Assembly: GCA_903905505.1 (NCBI GenBank)
Contig: CAIVGL010000019.1
Coordinates: 1 to 59,820, forward strand
Origin: an uncultured Bacteroidia bacterium
GTDB lineage: Bacteria; Bacteroidota; Bacteroidia; Bacteroidales; Prolixibacteraceae
Length of the DNA: 59,820 nucleotides
Reading direction: 5' to 3'
The notes beneath the pieces are model-generated. The model ran no database searches. It had not been told where the DNA came from and saw only the letters and a list, made by a program, of their open reading frames with translations. The position numbers and the translations under genes were made by a program. Each line of letters opens with the position of its first letter. Positions within the stretch are counted from its first letter, which is position 1. Shown piece after piece: positions 9,113-18,089 of the stretch.

Positions 9113-9946
9113 ATGAACAATCAGCAGTTATTTGAAAATATTCAAAAAAAAGGATCATTCCTTTGTGTTGGATTAGATACAGATATTCGTAAAATTCCAA
9201 CCTTCTTATTAGAGCACCCTGATCCAATTTTCGAGTTCAATAAAGCGATCATTGATGCAACTGCTAAATATACTGTTGCCTACAAACCCAATCTGGCATT
9301 TTACGAATCTGAAGGGTTAGATGGATGGATAAGTCTAGAAAAAACAGTAAACTATCTCCGTGAAAACTATCCAGACATCTTTCTAATTGCGGATGCCAAA
9401 AGAGGAGATATCGGCAATACCTCTACGATGTATGCACGAGCATTCTTTGAAAAAATGAATTTCGATGCTGTAACAGTGGCACCTTATATGGGCGAAGATT
9501 CAGTCAAACCTTTCTTAGTCTACAAGGATAAATTTGTTATCCTACTTGCCTTGACCTCTAATATGGGAGCATATGATTTTCAATTTGGTGTTGATAACCA
9601 AACTTCTGAGAAATTATTTGAAAAAGTACTTCGTATATCACAAACGTGGGGAGATGAAAATAGCCTAATGTATGTTATCGGGGCAACCAAAGCCGAAGAG
9701 CTAGCGGGAATTCGCAAAATTATCCCAAATCACTTCCTACTCGTCCCTGGCGTAGGAGCACAAGGTGGAAGTCTTCAAGAGGTGGCAAAATATGGTTTAA
9801 ACAAGCAGTGTGGGTTACTGGTCAATTCATCAAGAGCTATTATTTATGCTTCAAATGAAAAAGACTTTGCCTTAAAAGCGGAAGAGAGTGCCAAGGAAAC
9901 TAGAGATGAAATGCAGCTGTTATTAAATTCAGCTGGTCTTATTTAA
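9113..9946 (+). CDS. pyrF: Orotidine 5'-phosphate decarboxylase, type 2
   Basis: PyrF removes CO2 from OMP to give UMP, the last step of UMP synthesis. The 277-residue length and the [15 protein letters not shown] motif (catalytic Lys/Asp network, near residues 92-106) place it in the longer type 2 group. [10 protein letters not shown] at the N-terminus, VAPYMGEDS in the middle, and PGVGAQGG with [12 protein letters not shown] near the C-terminus form the phosphate-binding end of the barrel. It closes the purM-prfA-pyrF run; 253 bases follow with only a weak GAGGT/ACCTC stem near 9960-9980. Confidence 0.93.
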   Translation: MNNQQLFENIQKKGSFLCVGLDTDIRKIPTFLLEHPDPIFEFNKAIIDATAKYTVAYKPNLAFYESEGLDGWISLEKTVNYLRENYPDIFLIADAKRGDIGNTSTMYARAFFEKMNFDAVTVAPYMGEDSVKPFLVYKDKFVILLALTSNMGAYDFQFGVDNQTSEKLFEKVLRISQTWGDENSLMYVIGATKAEELAGIRKIIPNHFLLVPGVGAQGGSLQEVAKYGLNKQCGLLVNSSRAIIYASNEKDFALKAEESAKETRDEMQLLLNSAGLI

Positions 9947-10199
9947 GCCCAAAGCCTGAGGTTTTATTCAAGACCTCCTCTTGCCTAAAACAGTAAAAAA
10001 GCTCCGTTTCACCCTAAAATTAGCTGCGAATGCCTGAAATTCAATCAAAAATCATCCTGTTCGCAAAAGACTAGGAAACAAAGAATTACCGCTTAAAGTT
10101 TTTCGAATTCAATGTTAAATAATTCTAAAACTTACGATACTGCTTCATTTATAGGATATTATTGCTAAATTTGTACTTTAATCATTAACAGGACAACGT

Positions 10200-11120
10200 A
10201 TGAAAATAATAGCCCTGGTAACTCTTTTAAGTTTTACACTCGCACTTTCAGCCAAAACACCGGTTGGAAACTCTCCTTTGACAGTTGAGAAATCAAAAAC
10301 ATATCCATACCTAGCGTACCTTCCAGACGGATATGAAAAAAGCAACGCAAAAGCTTGGCCATTAATTATCTACCTTCATGGAAGCTCATGCAAAGGGAAT
10401 AATCTTGACCGTTTAAAAAAATATGGCCCTCCGTTCTATATTGAACGCGGAATGGGTGTTGATGCCATCGTAATCTCACCTCAGTGCCCATCAAATAGAA
10501 ATTGGACTGCTGGAAGTTGGTTCGAATCATTCTATAAAGAACTAAAAGACAAATACAACATTGACCCATCTCGTGTTTATTTAACGGGGATGAGTCTAGG
10601 TGGATTTGGAACCTGGGATATTGCGTCTCGTTATCCAGAGTATTTTGCCGCTATCATGCCACTTTGTGGTGGAGGTCAAACAGGTATGGTTGAAACTTTA
10701 AAAGACATTCCAACCTGGGTTTTCCATGGCGAGGTAGATAAAAAAGTTAAGCTTAAACGCTCTACCGATATGGTTGAAGCACTTCAAGAAATAGGTTCTA
10801 AACCTCTGTTCTCCGTGTTAAAAGGAGAAGGTCATGGAATTCAGAAAGTTTATTCAGATCAAAACATCTACAAATGGCTACTAAGTCAGCATAAACACGC
10901 TTACGAACGGTTCATCGAGATCACATCATTATGGACTCCTAAGGCTGAAGCAGTTAATTCTCCAAAGGACGATAAAACTCAGAAAGAACTTGTTATCAAA
11001 AGCGAACCTGCGAAAGCTCCTGAAGTTCCAGAAACTCAAGAAAATAAAACAGGCGTTAAATCATTTATTTATAACTTGTTTAACAAGAAAGAGCCCTACG
11101 TGCAATCAACCTTGCACTAA
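10200..11120 (+). CDS. Secreted alpha/beta-hydrolase (esterase / PHB depolymerase-like)
   Basis: A 306-residue protein with a Sec signal peptide (ALVTLLSFTLALSA, cleavage near residue 18) and an alpha/beta-hydrolase fold. The likely catalytic triad is Ser132 in GMSLGG, Asp180 in HGEVDKKV and His212 in GEGHG; the oxyanion region is YLHGSSCKG near 59-66. Domain order resembles LpqC/esterase-D-type exported esterases. After about residue 230 there is a charged, Pro/Glu/Lys-rich tail that the fold does not need, ending in a short FIYNLFNKKE helix. A TAAATTTG -7-like box lies at 10166-10173. The gene stands alone with a clear terminator. The substrate is unknown. Confidence 0.8.
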   Translation: MKIIALVTLLSFTLALSAKTPVGNSPLTVEKSKTYPYLAYLPDGYEKSNAKAWPLIIYLHGSSCKGNNLDRLKKYGPPFYIERGMGVDAIVISPQCPSNRNWTAGSWFESFYKELKDKYNIDPSRVYLTGMSLGGFGTWDIASRYPEYFAAIMPLCGGGQTGMVETLKDIPTWVFHGEVDKKVKLKRSTDMVEALQEIGSKPLFSVLKGEGHGIQKVYSDQNIYKWLLSQHKHAYERFIEITSLWTPKAEAVNSPKDDKTQKELVIKSEPAKAPEVPETQENKTGVKSFIYNLFNKKEPYVQSTLH

Positions 11121-11140
11121 GTATCCCCCACTCACATCAC

Positions 11141-11182
11141 AACAATCCCCGATACGATTTTCGCATCGGGGATTGTTGTTTT
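11141..11182 (+). terminator. Intrinsic terminator after the secreted esterase
   Basis: AACAATCCCCGAT (11141-11153) pairs perfectly with ATCGGGGATTGTT, ending at 11178, with an inner CG/CG, and is followed by GTTTT. It is GC-rich against an AT-rich background and lies 20 bases past the esterase stop. Confidence 0.85.
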
Positions 11183-11247
11183 AAAGATCTCTCTATCCTA
11201 AAACAATTCATCAGTTGTCCACATTTGATTACCTTTTTAAATTTATT

Positions 11248-11276
11248 TTAACTAAATGGTTAAACTAATTGGTTAA
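11248..11276. promoter_or_regulatory. Tandem operator-like repeats upstream of the TetR gene
   Basis: Two head-to-tail 13-base copies, ACTAAATGGTTAA (11251-11263) and ACTAATTGGTTAA (11264-11276), differ at one base. Each has a near-palindromic core of the form ACTAATTGGT, the usual symmetry of a TetR-dimer site. The second copy covers the -33 box of the promoter that drives tetR and the efflux genes, so binding there would block transcription. Confidence 0.6.
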
Positions 11277-11299
11277 TTCAAATATTAACCTTAGTTTTG
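11268..11299 (+). promoter_or_regulatory. Candidate promoter of the tetR-efflux operon
   Basis: TAGTTTTG at 11292-11299 matches the -7 box TAnnTTTG. ATTG at 11268-11271 matches three of four bases of the -33 TTTG box with a 20-base spacer. The predicted start is near 11306, about 14 bases before the tetR ATG. Confidence 0.55.
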
Positions 11300-11319
11300 T
11301 CCTATAACAAGATTAAACA

Positions 11320-11919
11320 ATGGACAAATCCACGGAGGAAAAGATTTACGAAGCAGCACGTAAAGTCTTTATTTTAAAAGGAATGGAAGGAGCTAGAATG
11401 CAAGAGATTGCTGACCAAGCAGGGATGAACAAAGCCTTATTACACTACTACTTCCGAAGCAAGGAGAATCTATTTAAAGCGGTATTCCAGGATATCTTCA
11501 CGAAATTCTTTGCCAAACTAAAAGACACGTTGTTTTCAACTGCATCCACTAGGGACAAACTTTCAGTCTTTATTGACAATTACATTGACTTAATCACTGC
11601 CAACCCATATGTACCAAGTTTTATCATCAATGAAATCAATCGTGATCCCAAGGTATTAAGTTCCCTGATGTTTCAGAATTTTATGGAGCCGGCTAAAGTT
11701 TTGAAGTTGTTTTTCAATGAAGTAGAATCAGCTAACAAATCGATTGTTGACCCAAGACATATCTTAACTAGCTTAATGGGGATGTTAGTTTTTCCATTTG
11801 TTGCCCGGCCTATATTGCAAATGGTTTTATTTCAAGATGATAAAGTAGCCTACACTAGATTTCTAGAAGAACGTAAAGAGGTTGTAAAAAATATGATGTT
11901 TAAACTTATTGAAGTATGA
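11320..11919 (+). CDS. TetR/AcrR family transcriptional regulator
   Basis: This 199-residue protein has an N-terminal TetR DNA-binding domain: KIYEAARKVFILKGMEGARMQEIADQ leading into a helix-turn-helix with the recognition-helix signature NKALLHYYFRSKENLF near residues 34-49. The C-terminal helices form the ligand-binding and dimer domain and are not informative by eye. Its stop overlaps the TolC start by four bases (ATGA), so it is the first gene of the efflux operon. Tandem near-palindromes over its own promoter suggest it represses the whole operon. By position it corresponds to CecR of the enterobacterial YbhGFSR exporter. The inducer is unknown. Confidence 0.9.
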   Translation: MDKSTEEKIYEAARKVFILKGMEGARMQEIADQAGMNKALLHYYFRSKENLFKAVFQDIFTKFFAKLKDTLFSTASTRDKLSVFIDNYIDLITANPYVPSFIINEINRDPKVLSSLMFQNFMEPAKVLKLFFNEVESANKSIVDPRHILTSLMGMLVFPFVARPILQMVLFQDDKVAYTRFLEERKEVVKNMMFKLIEV

Positions 11920-13184
11920 AAATAAACCTATTCATTCTCACCTTGATCTTGTTTACACTTCAGGTGCAGGCACAAGAGTTAACCTTAGACAGCTGTCAGA
12001 ATCTAGCTCGTAAAAACCATCCATTATTAAGGCAAGCAGGCATAATAGATCAGCTATCTGAATTAAAGCAGCAAAATTTAGAAACAAATAGCCTGCCTCA
12101 ATTTGATTTAGTGGCTAAAGCTTCATGGCAATCGGATGTCACCAAATTAGTCTTGAAGACACCAGGTTTTGCAGGCCCAACGCCATTATCTAAAGATCAA
12201 TACAAGACTTATGTTGAGCTTAAACAGCGAATTTACGATGGCGGAGTGACCAAGAAAAGCAAAGAAGTGGAGGAGGCTGATCGGTTAGTCTCAAAACAAC
12301 AGAATGAAACAGAGTTATATAAAATCAAAGAGACCGTAAATACACTTTATTTTAATGCCTTAATCATTCAGCAGCAGCTTGAGATCGTAAATCTTAAGCG
12401 GTCAACTTTAGCAGAGCAAATCAAACAAATTGAATCAGCAGTCGCAAATGGAGTCTCCCTACCTAACAACTTAGACCAGCTTAGGGCAGAGAATATCATG
12501 ACCGATCAACAAGAGATAGAGTTAAGGTCATCTTTTCAGACCATAAATGGACTTATAGAAATCATAACAGGCCAAACGATCACTGATAAAACAACTTACA
12601 AAAAGCCCTTACAGGCTACTATTGATTTGAATCTTGAATCAAACAGACCTGAATTCATCCTTTTTACACTTCAACAAGCAAAGATCAGCAAAAGTGAAGA
12701 GTTGCTAAAGAATTCCAGAAATCCATTTATTTATGCATTTGGTCAGGGCGGATATGGTCGACCTGGGTTAAATATGTTAGACAATAACTTTGCTGATTTC
12801 TATATGGTTGGGGCTGGATTATCCTGGAATATGTGGGACTGGCACAAGAGTAAGCGAGAACGCTCTGCGCTAAAGCTTCAAAAAGATCTTGTTCAGGTTA
12901 ATCTTGAAAATTTCAATCGTTCTATTCAGCTTCAGCTGAAGCAAGAGGAGAACAATGCAAAAAAAATTAGCCAATTAATTGGAAGTGATGTGCAGCTAGT
13001 AGAGATTAAAACCAACATTCTAAATAGGTCAGCCTCCGCCTTAAAAAATGGAGTTATAACTTCGGCAGATTACCTTAGAGACCTCAACAGCTCGCTGCAA
13101 GCTAAAGCCAATCTGGAGACTCATAAAATTCAATTCGCTCAGACTTCTATAAACTATCTCACTATTAAAGGAAATAAGCAATAA
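11916..13184 (+). CDS. TolC-family outer membrane efflux protein
   Basis: A 422-residue protein with a signal peptide (hydrophobic LFILTLILFTLQVQAQ) and the pattern of an outer membrane efflux duct: ELTLDSCQNLARKNHPLLRQA at the start of the mature protein, long alpha-helical hairpins rich in Gln/Glu/Leu (about 35-90, 110-215, 310-400), and short barrel strands with aromatic residues (AGLSWNMWDWHKSKRE near 300). It should trimerise into a channel across the outer membrane, docked to the HlyD adaptor encoded next. It overlaps tetR by four bases and precedes the adaptor by 25 bases. The E. coli YbhGFSR operon has no such gene, so this operon carries its own exit duct. Confidence 0.87.
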   Translation: MKINLFILTLILFTLQVQAQELTLDSCQNLARKNHPLLRQAGIIDQLSELKQQNLETNSLPQFDLVAKASWQSDVTKLVLKTPGFAGPTPLSKDQYKTYVELKQRIYDGGVTKKSKEVEEADRLVSKQQNETELYKIKETVNTLYFNALIIQQQLEIVNLKRSTLAEQIKQIESAVANGVSLPNNLDQLRAENIMTDQQEIELRSSFQTINGLIEIITGQTITDKTTYKKPLQATIDLNLESNRPEFILFTLQQAKISKSEELLKNSRNPFIYAFGQGGYGRPGLNMLDNNFADFYMVGAGLSWNMWDWHKSKRERSALKLQKDLVQVNLENFNRSIQLQLKQEENNAKKISQLIGSDVQLVEIKTNILNRSASALKNGVITSADYLRDLNSSLQAKANLETHKIQFAQTSINYLTIKGNKQ

Positions 13185-13209
13185 TCAGAATCTCAAAAAG
13201 AATTAAACT

Positions 13210-14082
13210 ATGAAAGCAATCGTATATTTTTCGTTGGTGTTGATTTTAGGAGCTTGTGCAAGCCGTCAAACAAAATCTGATGGATTTGGCAACTTCGAAA
13301 CAGATGAAGTGATTATCTCGGCGGAAAATGGAGGAAGGATACTAGCCTTATCGCACCATGAAGGGGAGAAAATCACCAAGGGCACTCTTGTCGCCGTTAC
13401 TGATACCTCCAACCTTGTACTTCAACGCAGTCAGCTATCAGCACAGAAAGAGTCTATTTTGGCTCAAAAAGCTGGTCTTTATGCTCAGATTGGTGTATCA
13501 GATCAGCAAATAACAAATGCTCAAAAGGATCAAGTTCGAATTCATACAATGCTGGCCGAAGGTGCGGCTACGCCAAAGCAATTAGATGATATTGATGGAC
13601 AGATAGCTCTTTATGGGAAACAAAAGAAAGCGTTTTCAGCACAACTTATAACAATTGACAAAAATAGTTCAGCCATAGAAGCGCAAATAGCCGTTTTGAA
13701 TGACCGTATTGATGCCTGTTCGATTAAAGCTCCAATTGATGGTGTTATTCTCGAAAAATACGCCCAGGCTGGTGAATTAGCGACGCCAGGTAAGTCACTT
13801 TATAAAATGGCAAATATCGACAATCTAATCCTAAGGGTATATATTAGTGAAAATCAGCTTACACAAGTTAAACTTGGAAGTCAAGTAAAGGTTATAGTGG
13901 ATAGCCATGGAGGGTTAAAAGAGACTACTGGCGTTGTAGAGTGGGTTTCTTCAGAAGCAGAATTTACACCAAAGATCATACAAACCAGAGAAGAACGGGT
14001 CAAGCTTGTATATGCAACAAAGATAAGAGTGGCCAATGATGGTTCGCTAAAGATTGGCATGCCAGGCGAAATAAAATTTTAA
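13210..14082 (+). CDS. HlyD/YbhG-like periplasmic adaptor lipoprotein
   Basis: This 290-residue membrane-fusion protein starts with a lipoprotein signal (LILGAC, Cys18). The order is typical: a first lipoyl half with ENGGRILALSHHEGEKITKGTLVAVTD, a helical hairpin at about 75-165 (Gln/Ala/Lys-rich), the second lipoyl half with CSIKAPIDGVILEKYAQAGE, then a beta-barrel domain with LRVYISENQLTQVKLGSQVKV. It would bridge the inner membrane ABC transporter and the TolC duct. It lies 13 bases upstream of the first ATPase gene. Length and order match YbhG of the CecR-YbhGFSR system. Confidence 0.87.
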   Translation: MKAIVYFSLVLILGACASRQTKSDGFGNFETDEVIISAENGGRILALSHHEGEKITKGTLVAVTDTSNLVLQRSQLSAQKESILAQKAGLYAQIGVSDQQITNAQKDQVRIHTMLAEGAATPKQLDDIDGQIALYGKQKKAFSAQLITIDKNSSAIEAQIAVLNDRIDACSIKAPIDGVILEKYAQAGELATPGKSLYKMANIDNLILRVYISENQLTQVKLGSQVKVIVDSHGGLKETTGVVEWVSSEAEFTPKIIQTREERVKLVYATKIRVANDGSLKIGMPGEIKF

Positions 14083-14095
14083 GGAATTACACTCG

Positions 14096-15013
14096 ATGAT
14101 TGAGGTTCAAAATATCAGAAAGCAGTACGGCGATGTAGTAGCCTTAGAAAATGTATCCCTTTCGATACAAAGAGGTGAGCTATTTGGCCTTATTGGCCCA
14201 GACGGAGCAGGTAAAACCTCGTTAATGCGCATCCTTATGTCCCTTTTACTTCCAACAGGAGGAACAGCTGCTATGAACAATCTAGACGTTGTTAAGGACT
14301 ATAAAAAAGTGAGATTGATCACGGGTTATATGCCTGGTCGATTCTCACTCTATCCAGACTTAACAGTAGAAGAAAACTTAAAATTCTTTGCGACGGTATT
14401 TGGAACGACGATTGAAGAAAACTATTATCTCATCAAGGATATTTACCAGCAGATTGAACCCTTTAAAACAAGAAGAGCAGGACAATTATCTGGTGGAATG
14501 AAGCAAAAGCTTGCGCTGTCTTGTGCCTTGATTCACAAACCTGAGATTCTAATTCTTGATGAGCCCACCACAGGTGTAGATGCGGTATCGCGAAAAGAGT
14601 TCTGGGAGATGCTTAAAAGGCTTAAAAACATGGGGATAACCATACTTGTCTCCACGCCCTATATGGATGAAGCCACATTATGTGATCGAATAGCCTTGAT
14701 TCAAGAGGGAAAAATAATGTCGATTGCCACACCAGAGACGATGATGCACTCATTCCCTGAAGATCTTTGGACAATTAGTTCTAGGAAAATTTACAATACC
14801 TCTAAAATATTGGAGCTAATCCCATCATTAATTTCAGTGAATAGTTTTGGACAGGCTTTACACCTGGTTACCACAAAAGGGCAACATACATCAAAATCCA
14901 TTCAAGGATTCTTAACCCAGCATGGGGAACATGACATAACTGTTGAATCGGAAAAGGCTACCATTGAAGATGTATTTATTTTGTTGATGCAAAAACACAA
15001 TCAGACGGCATGA
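14096..15013 (+). CDS. ABC exporter ATP-binding subunit, YbhF N-half-like
   Basis: This 305-residue ATPase has Walker A GPDGAGKTS near residues 36-44, a good signature LSGGMKQK near 136-143 and Walker B LILDEPTTG near 157-165 with the catalytic Glu. The H-loop reads VSTPYMDEA: the switch histidine is replaced by Pro, so its own ATP site should be poorly active. A C-terminal extension of about 80 residues follows the ATPase core. It corresponds to the first half of the fused E. coli ATPase YbhF. Its stop overlaps the next ATPase gene by four bases. Together they should form a heterodimer. Confidence 0.88.
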   Translation: MIEVQNIRKQYGDVVALENVSLSIQRGELFGLIGPDGAGKTSLMRILMSLLLPTGGTAAMNNLDVVKDYKKVRLITGYMPGRFSLYPDLTVEENLKFFATVFGTTIEENYYLIKDIYQQIEPFKTRRAGQLSGGMKQKLALSCALIHKPEILILDEPTTGVDAVSRKEFWEMLKRLKNMGITILVSTPYMDEATLCDRIALIQEGKIMSIATPETMMHSFPEDLWTISSRKIYNTSKILELIPSLISVNSFGQALHLVTTKGQHTSKSIQGFLTQHGEHDITVESEKATIEDVFILLMQKHNQTA

Positions 15014-15738
15014 TCAGTAACGAAGCCGTCATAACGGTAAAAAATATGATGAAGAGGTTTGGAACATTTGTTGCAAACGACAACCTTAATTTCGAAGTAT
15101 ACAAAGGGGAAATCTTTGGATTCATAGGGGCCAATGGTGCAGGAAAAACGACTGCCATCCGCATTTTATGCGGTCTCTCCACTCCCACTTCTGGTGAGAT
15201 GAGTGTGGCCGGTTATGATATTTACCACCAGACAGAAAAGATTAAGAAAAACATAGGCTATATGAGCCAAAAATTCTCACTCTATGAAGATCTAACCGTA
15301 GCTGAGAACATTCGCTTTTTTGGTGGAGTTTATGGGATGAAAATTTCGGATCGAAAGGCTAGAACAGAAGAGATGCTCGAAAGACTTGACCTAATGGCAT
15401 TTAAGAATCGGAAAATTGGCGATTTACCACTCGGATGGAAGCAAAAACTAGCCTTTTCTATTGCCATACTCCATAATCCAAAAATCGTCTTTCTCGATGA
15501 GCCAACAGGAGGTGTTGACCCGATCACGAGAAGACAATTTTGGAATCTAATTTATGAAGCGGTACAAAAAGGGATTACTGTTTTTGTCACCACGCATTAT
15601 ATGGACGAAGCCGAATATTGCGACCGCGTTTCAATCATGTCTGAAGGTCGAATTGTGGCACTTGATACTCCGGAGAACCTGAAGAAGCAATATAATGCAA
15701 TCAATATGGATGAAGTATTCTTAAAAATTGCAAGATGA
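15010..15738 (+). CDS. ABC exporter ATP-binding subunit, YbhF C-half-like
   Basis: This 242-residue ATPase has Walker A GANGAGKTTA, Walker B IVFLDEPTGG and an intact H-loop (VTTHYMDEA). Its signature reads LPLGWKQK instead of LSGGQ. A degenerate LPLGW signature is also what I recall from the second half of YbhF. The defects in the two ATPases are complementary: this subunit's Walker and H-loop residues would face the good signature of the preceding subunit, giving one consensus site and one degenerate site. It overlaps its neighbours on both sides by four bases, so the three genes are translationally coupled. Confidence 0.88.
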   Translation: MISNEAVITVKNMMKRFGTFVANDNLNFEVYKGEIFGFIGANGAGKTTAIRILCGLSTPTSGEMSVAGYDIYHQTEKIKKNIGYMSQKFSLYEDLTVAENIRFFGGVYGMKISDRKARTEEMLERLDLMAFKNRKIGDLPLGWKQKLAFSIAILHNPKIVFLDEPTGGVDPITRRQFWNLIYEAVQKGITVFVTTHYMDEAEYCDRVSIMSEGRIVALDTPENLKKQYNAINMDEVFLKIAR

Positions 15739-16841
15739 AAAGATTTCTAGCCTTTCTTAGAAAAGAGTTTCTCCATATTTTCCGCGATCCAAGAACCTTA
15801 GTCATACTTTTTGGAATCCCGATCGCTCAATTATTACTTTTTGGTTTTGTTTTAACCAATGAAGTGCGTAATGTAAAAATTGCAGTGGTAGACCATTCAA
15901 GAGACTACCTCAGTATAAGACTAACGCAGCAATTAGTCTCTTCCGGATTTTTTCAGGTTGCAGCAACACCTACCTCTGAGTCTGAATATGAAGGATTGTT
16001 TAGAAGCGGGAAAGTAAAAGAAATTGTAATCTTTGAGCCGAACTTTGCTAGTCGTCTAGTAAATGAAAACAAAGCTGACATTCAATTAATTGCGGACGCA
16101 TCGGAACCAAATACAGCACAACTTGTAGTAAATTACACCACAGCCATTACAAATAATTTTGTAAAAACTGAGTTTAGAAAAGAGCAGAAACAACCTGGAA
16201 TAAACATTAAAGCTCGCATGCTTTTTAATGAAGACATGCTCGACTCTTATAATTTCATCCCAGGACTAATCGCAGTTATCCTAATGCTAATATCCGCGAT
16301 GATGACCGCCATCACCATTACGCGTGAAAAAGAGTCAGGCACGATGGAGATTCTTCTTGCATCGCCTTTAAAACCGATACAAATCATACTTGGAAAAGTC
16401 ACACCTTACATGATCCTTTCCATAGTCAATGCCTTGGTGGTGCTGCTGATTGGATATTTTGTCTTTAATGTCCCTATCATTGGTAGTCTAGCGCTGTTAT
16501 TAGCCGAAATACTCTTGTTTATCTTCTTGGCCTTATCACTAGGAATATTGATTTCAACCTTTGCCACCAATCAAGTTACGGCCTTAGCGATATCTGGATT
16601 TGTATTGATGCTTCCAAGTATTCTATTATCCGGATTTATCTTTCCTGTGAAAAATATGCCAGCTCCGCTAGAATTTATCTCTAATTTCATTCCGCCACGC
16701 TGGTTTATCGAGATCAATAGGACAGTCATGTTAAAAGGTGGTGGACTTGCCGAAGTGTGGCCTAACACTCTAATATTATTGGGCATGTCTGCCCTATTTA
16801 TTGCAATTAGCATTCGGAAATTCAAAATCAGACTTCAATAA
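15735..16841 (+). CDS. ABC-2 type permease, YbhS-like
   Basis: A 368-residue ABC-2 permease: one membrane segment near the N-terminus (residues about 20-42, after KEFLHIFRDPRT), a large periplasmic region of about 130 residues (VDHSRDYLSIRL...), then five hydrophobic segments from about 175 to 360. After the second comes TREKESGTMEILLASPLKP, the cytoplasmic coupling motif that contacts the ATPases. FIFPVKNMPAPLEFISNFIPPRWF is typical of the drug-export branch. It overlaps the second ATPase gene by four bases and pairs with the permease encoded next. The substrate is unknown; relatives handle hydrophobic drugs or cations. Confidence 0.87.
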   Translation: MKRFLAFLRKEFLHIFRDPRTLVILFGIPIAQLLLFGFVLTNEVRNVKIAVVDHSRDYLSIRLTQQLVSSGFFQVAATPTSESEYEGLFRSGKVKEIVIFEPNFASRLVNENKADIQLIADASEPNTAQLVVNYTTAITNNFVKTEFRKEQKQPGINIKARMLFNEDMLDSYNFIPGLIAVILMLISAMMTAITITREKESGTMEILLASPLKPIQIILGKVTPYMILSIVNALVVLLIGYFVFNVPIIGSLALLLAEILLFIFLALSLGILISTFATNQVTALAISGFVLMLPSILLSGFIFPVKNMPAPLEFISNFIPPRWFIEINRTVMLKGGGLAEVWPNTLILLGMSALFIAISIRKFKIRLQ

Positions 16842-16847
16842 TTGAGT

Positions 16848-17963
16848 ATGCGGACCTTATTCTATATTCTTCAAAAAGAGTTTACTCAGATCTTTCGAAA
16901 TAAATCGATGTTACCGATTATATTCGTTATGCCTTTAGTTCAGATGCTTATTCTTGTTTTTGCAGCTACCAATGAACTTAAGCAAGTCGATTTAGCCCTA
17001 GTCGATTACGACCACTCTGCTTCCTCACGAAATCTGATCCATGAGATAAGTGGAAATCCATTTTTTAAAGTGGTAACAGGTCTTAATAATTCCCAGGAAG
17101 CTGAGGATTTATTGATGCGGAACAAAGTAAACTTAGCTTTAGTCATACCAAAAGAGTTCGACAAAGAACTCACAACGCTTAAGAGAACAGAAGTCCAAGT
17201 ACTTGTAGATGCCATAAATGGCAATGCTGCACAATTGTCATTGGCATATTTATCAAATGTAATTGGCGCATATAGTCAGAAGGTTTTGATTAAACCCATC
17301 AAACCCGAATTTAGGCAAGCTAAGACCATTGAAATTAAGTCGACTTACTGGTTTAATCCCGAGTTGAATTATAAATTCTATATGGCTCCGGGGATATTAG
17401 TGGTATTAATTACGGTAGTTGGGATGTTATTAGGTGGCATGAATCTGGTGCGCGAAAAAGAGCTGGGAACTATTGAGCAGATCAATGTTACTCCGATTAA
17501 GAAATGGCAATTTATTGCGGGCAAGCTCCTACCCTTTCTGATCATTGGTTTATTTGATTTAGCTTTTGGACTTTTATTGGCTAAGTTAGCTTTCAATATT
17601 CCCCTTCGAGGAAGCTTATTGCTATTGTTTAGTTTAGCTGCCGTTTATCTGATCTTGGTATTATCGTGGGGACTTTTTATTTCGACCATTAGCGATACGC
17701 AGCAGCAAGCAACTTTTGTTTCGTTTTTCTCACTTATCGTATTCATTCTGATGAGTGGTTTGTTTACTCCTGTTGAGAGTATGCCGCAATGGGCACAGAA
17801 TCTTGACTTTATAAATCCGCTATTTTATTTTGTAAAGATCATGAGGTCTGTTCTATTAAAAGGGTCAAATTTCATCGATATTGTGAATGAATTTGCAGCA
17901 TTATCGGCCTTTGCCATATCAATGTTTAGCCTTGCTATATTTAGATATCGAAAAACCTCCTAA
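16848..17963 (+). CDS. ABC-2 type permease, YbhR-like
   Basis: The second permease, 371 residues, has the same layout: an N-terminal membrane helix after QKEFTQIFRNKS, a periplasmic domain (VDYDHSASSRNL...), then five membrane segments with NLVREKELGTIEQINVTPIKKWQF as coupling motif and SGLFTPVESMPQWAQNLDFINPL near the end. I chose the ATG at 16848; a TTG six bases upstream also keeps the frame, but ATG start and spacing to the preceding stop are better. It is the last gene of the operon; no strong terminator hairpin was seen in the 126 bases that follow. Confidence 0.87.
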   Translation: MRTLFYILQKEFTQIFRNKSMLPIIFVMPLVQMLILVFAATNELKQVDLALVDYDHSASSRNLIHEISGNPFFKVVTGLNNSQEAEDLLMRNKVNLALVIPKEFDKELTTLKRTEVQVLVDAINGNAAQLSLAYLSNVIGAYSQKVLIKPIKPEFRQAKTIEIKSTYWFNPELNYKFYMAPGILVVLITVVGMLLGGMNLVREKELGTIEQINVTPIKKWQFIAGKLLPFLIIGLFDLAFGLLLAKLAFNIPLRGSLLLLFSLAAVYLILVLSWGLFISTISDTQQQATFVSFFSLIVFILMSGLFTPVESMPQWAQNLDFINPLFYFVKIMRSVLLKGSNFIDIVNEFAALSAFAISMFSLAIFRYRKTS

Positions 17964-18089
17964 TGAAACTTTCTTATCAAATTTCGAGCTGAACGAGAAT
18001 GTTCAACCAACAATAACTCGTCACAAATAGGTAGTTTAATAGTTTTGATTACCTTTGCGCCCTTATAAATTATTCATCTTAGCCATTTT

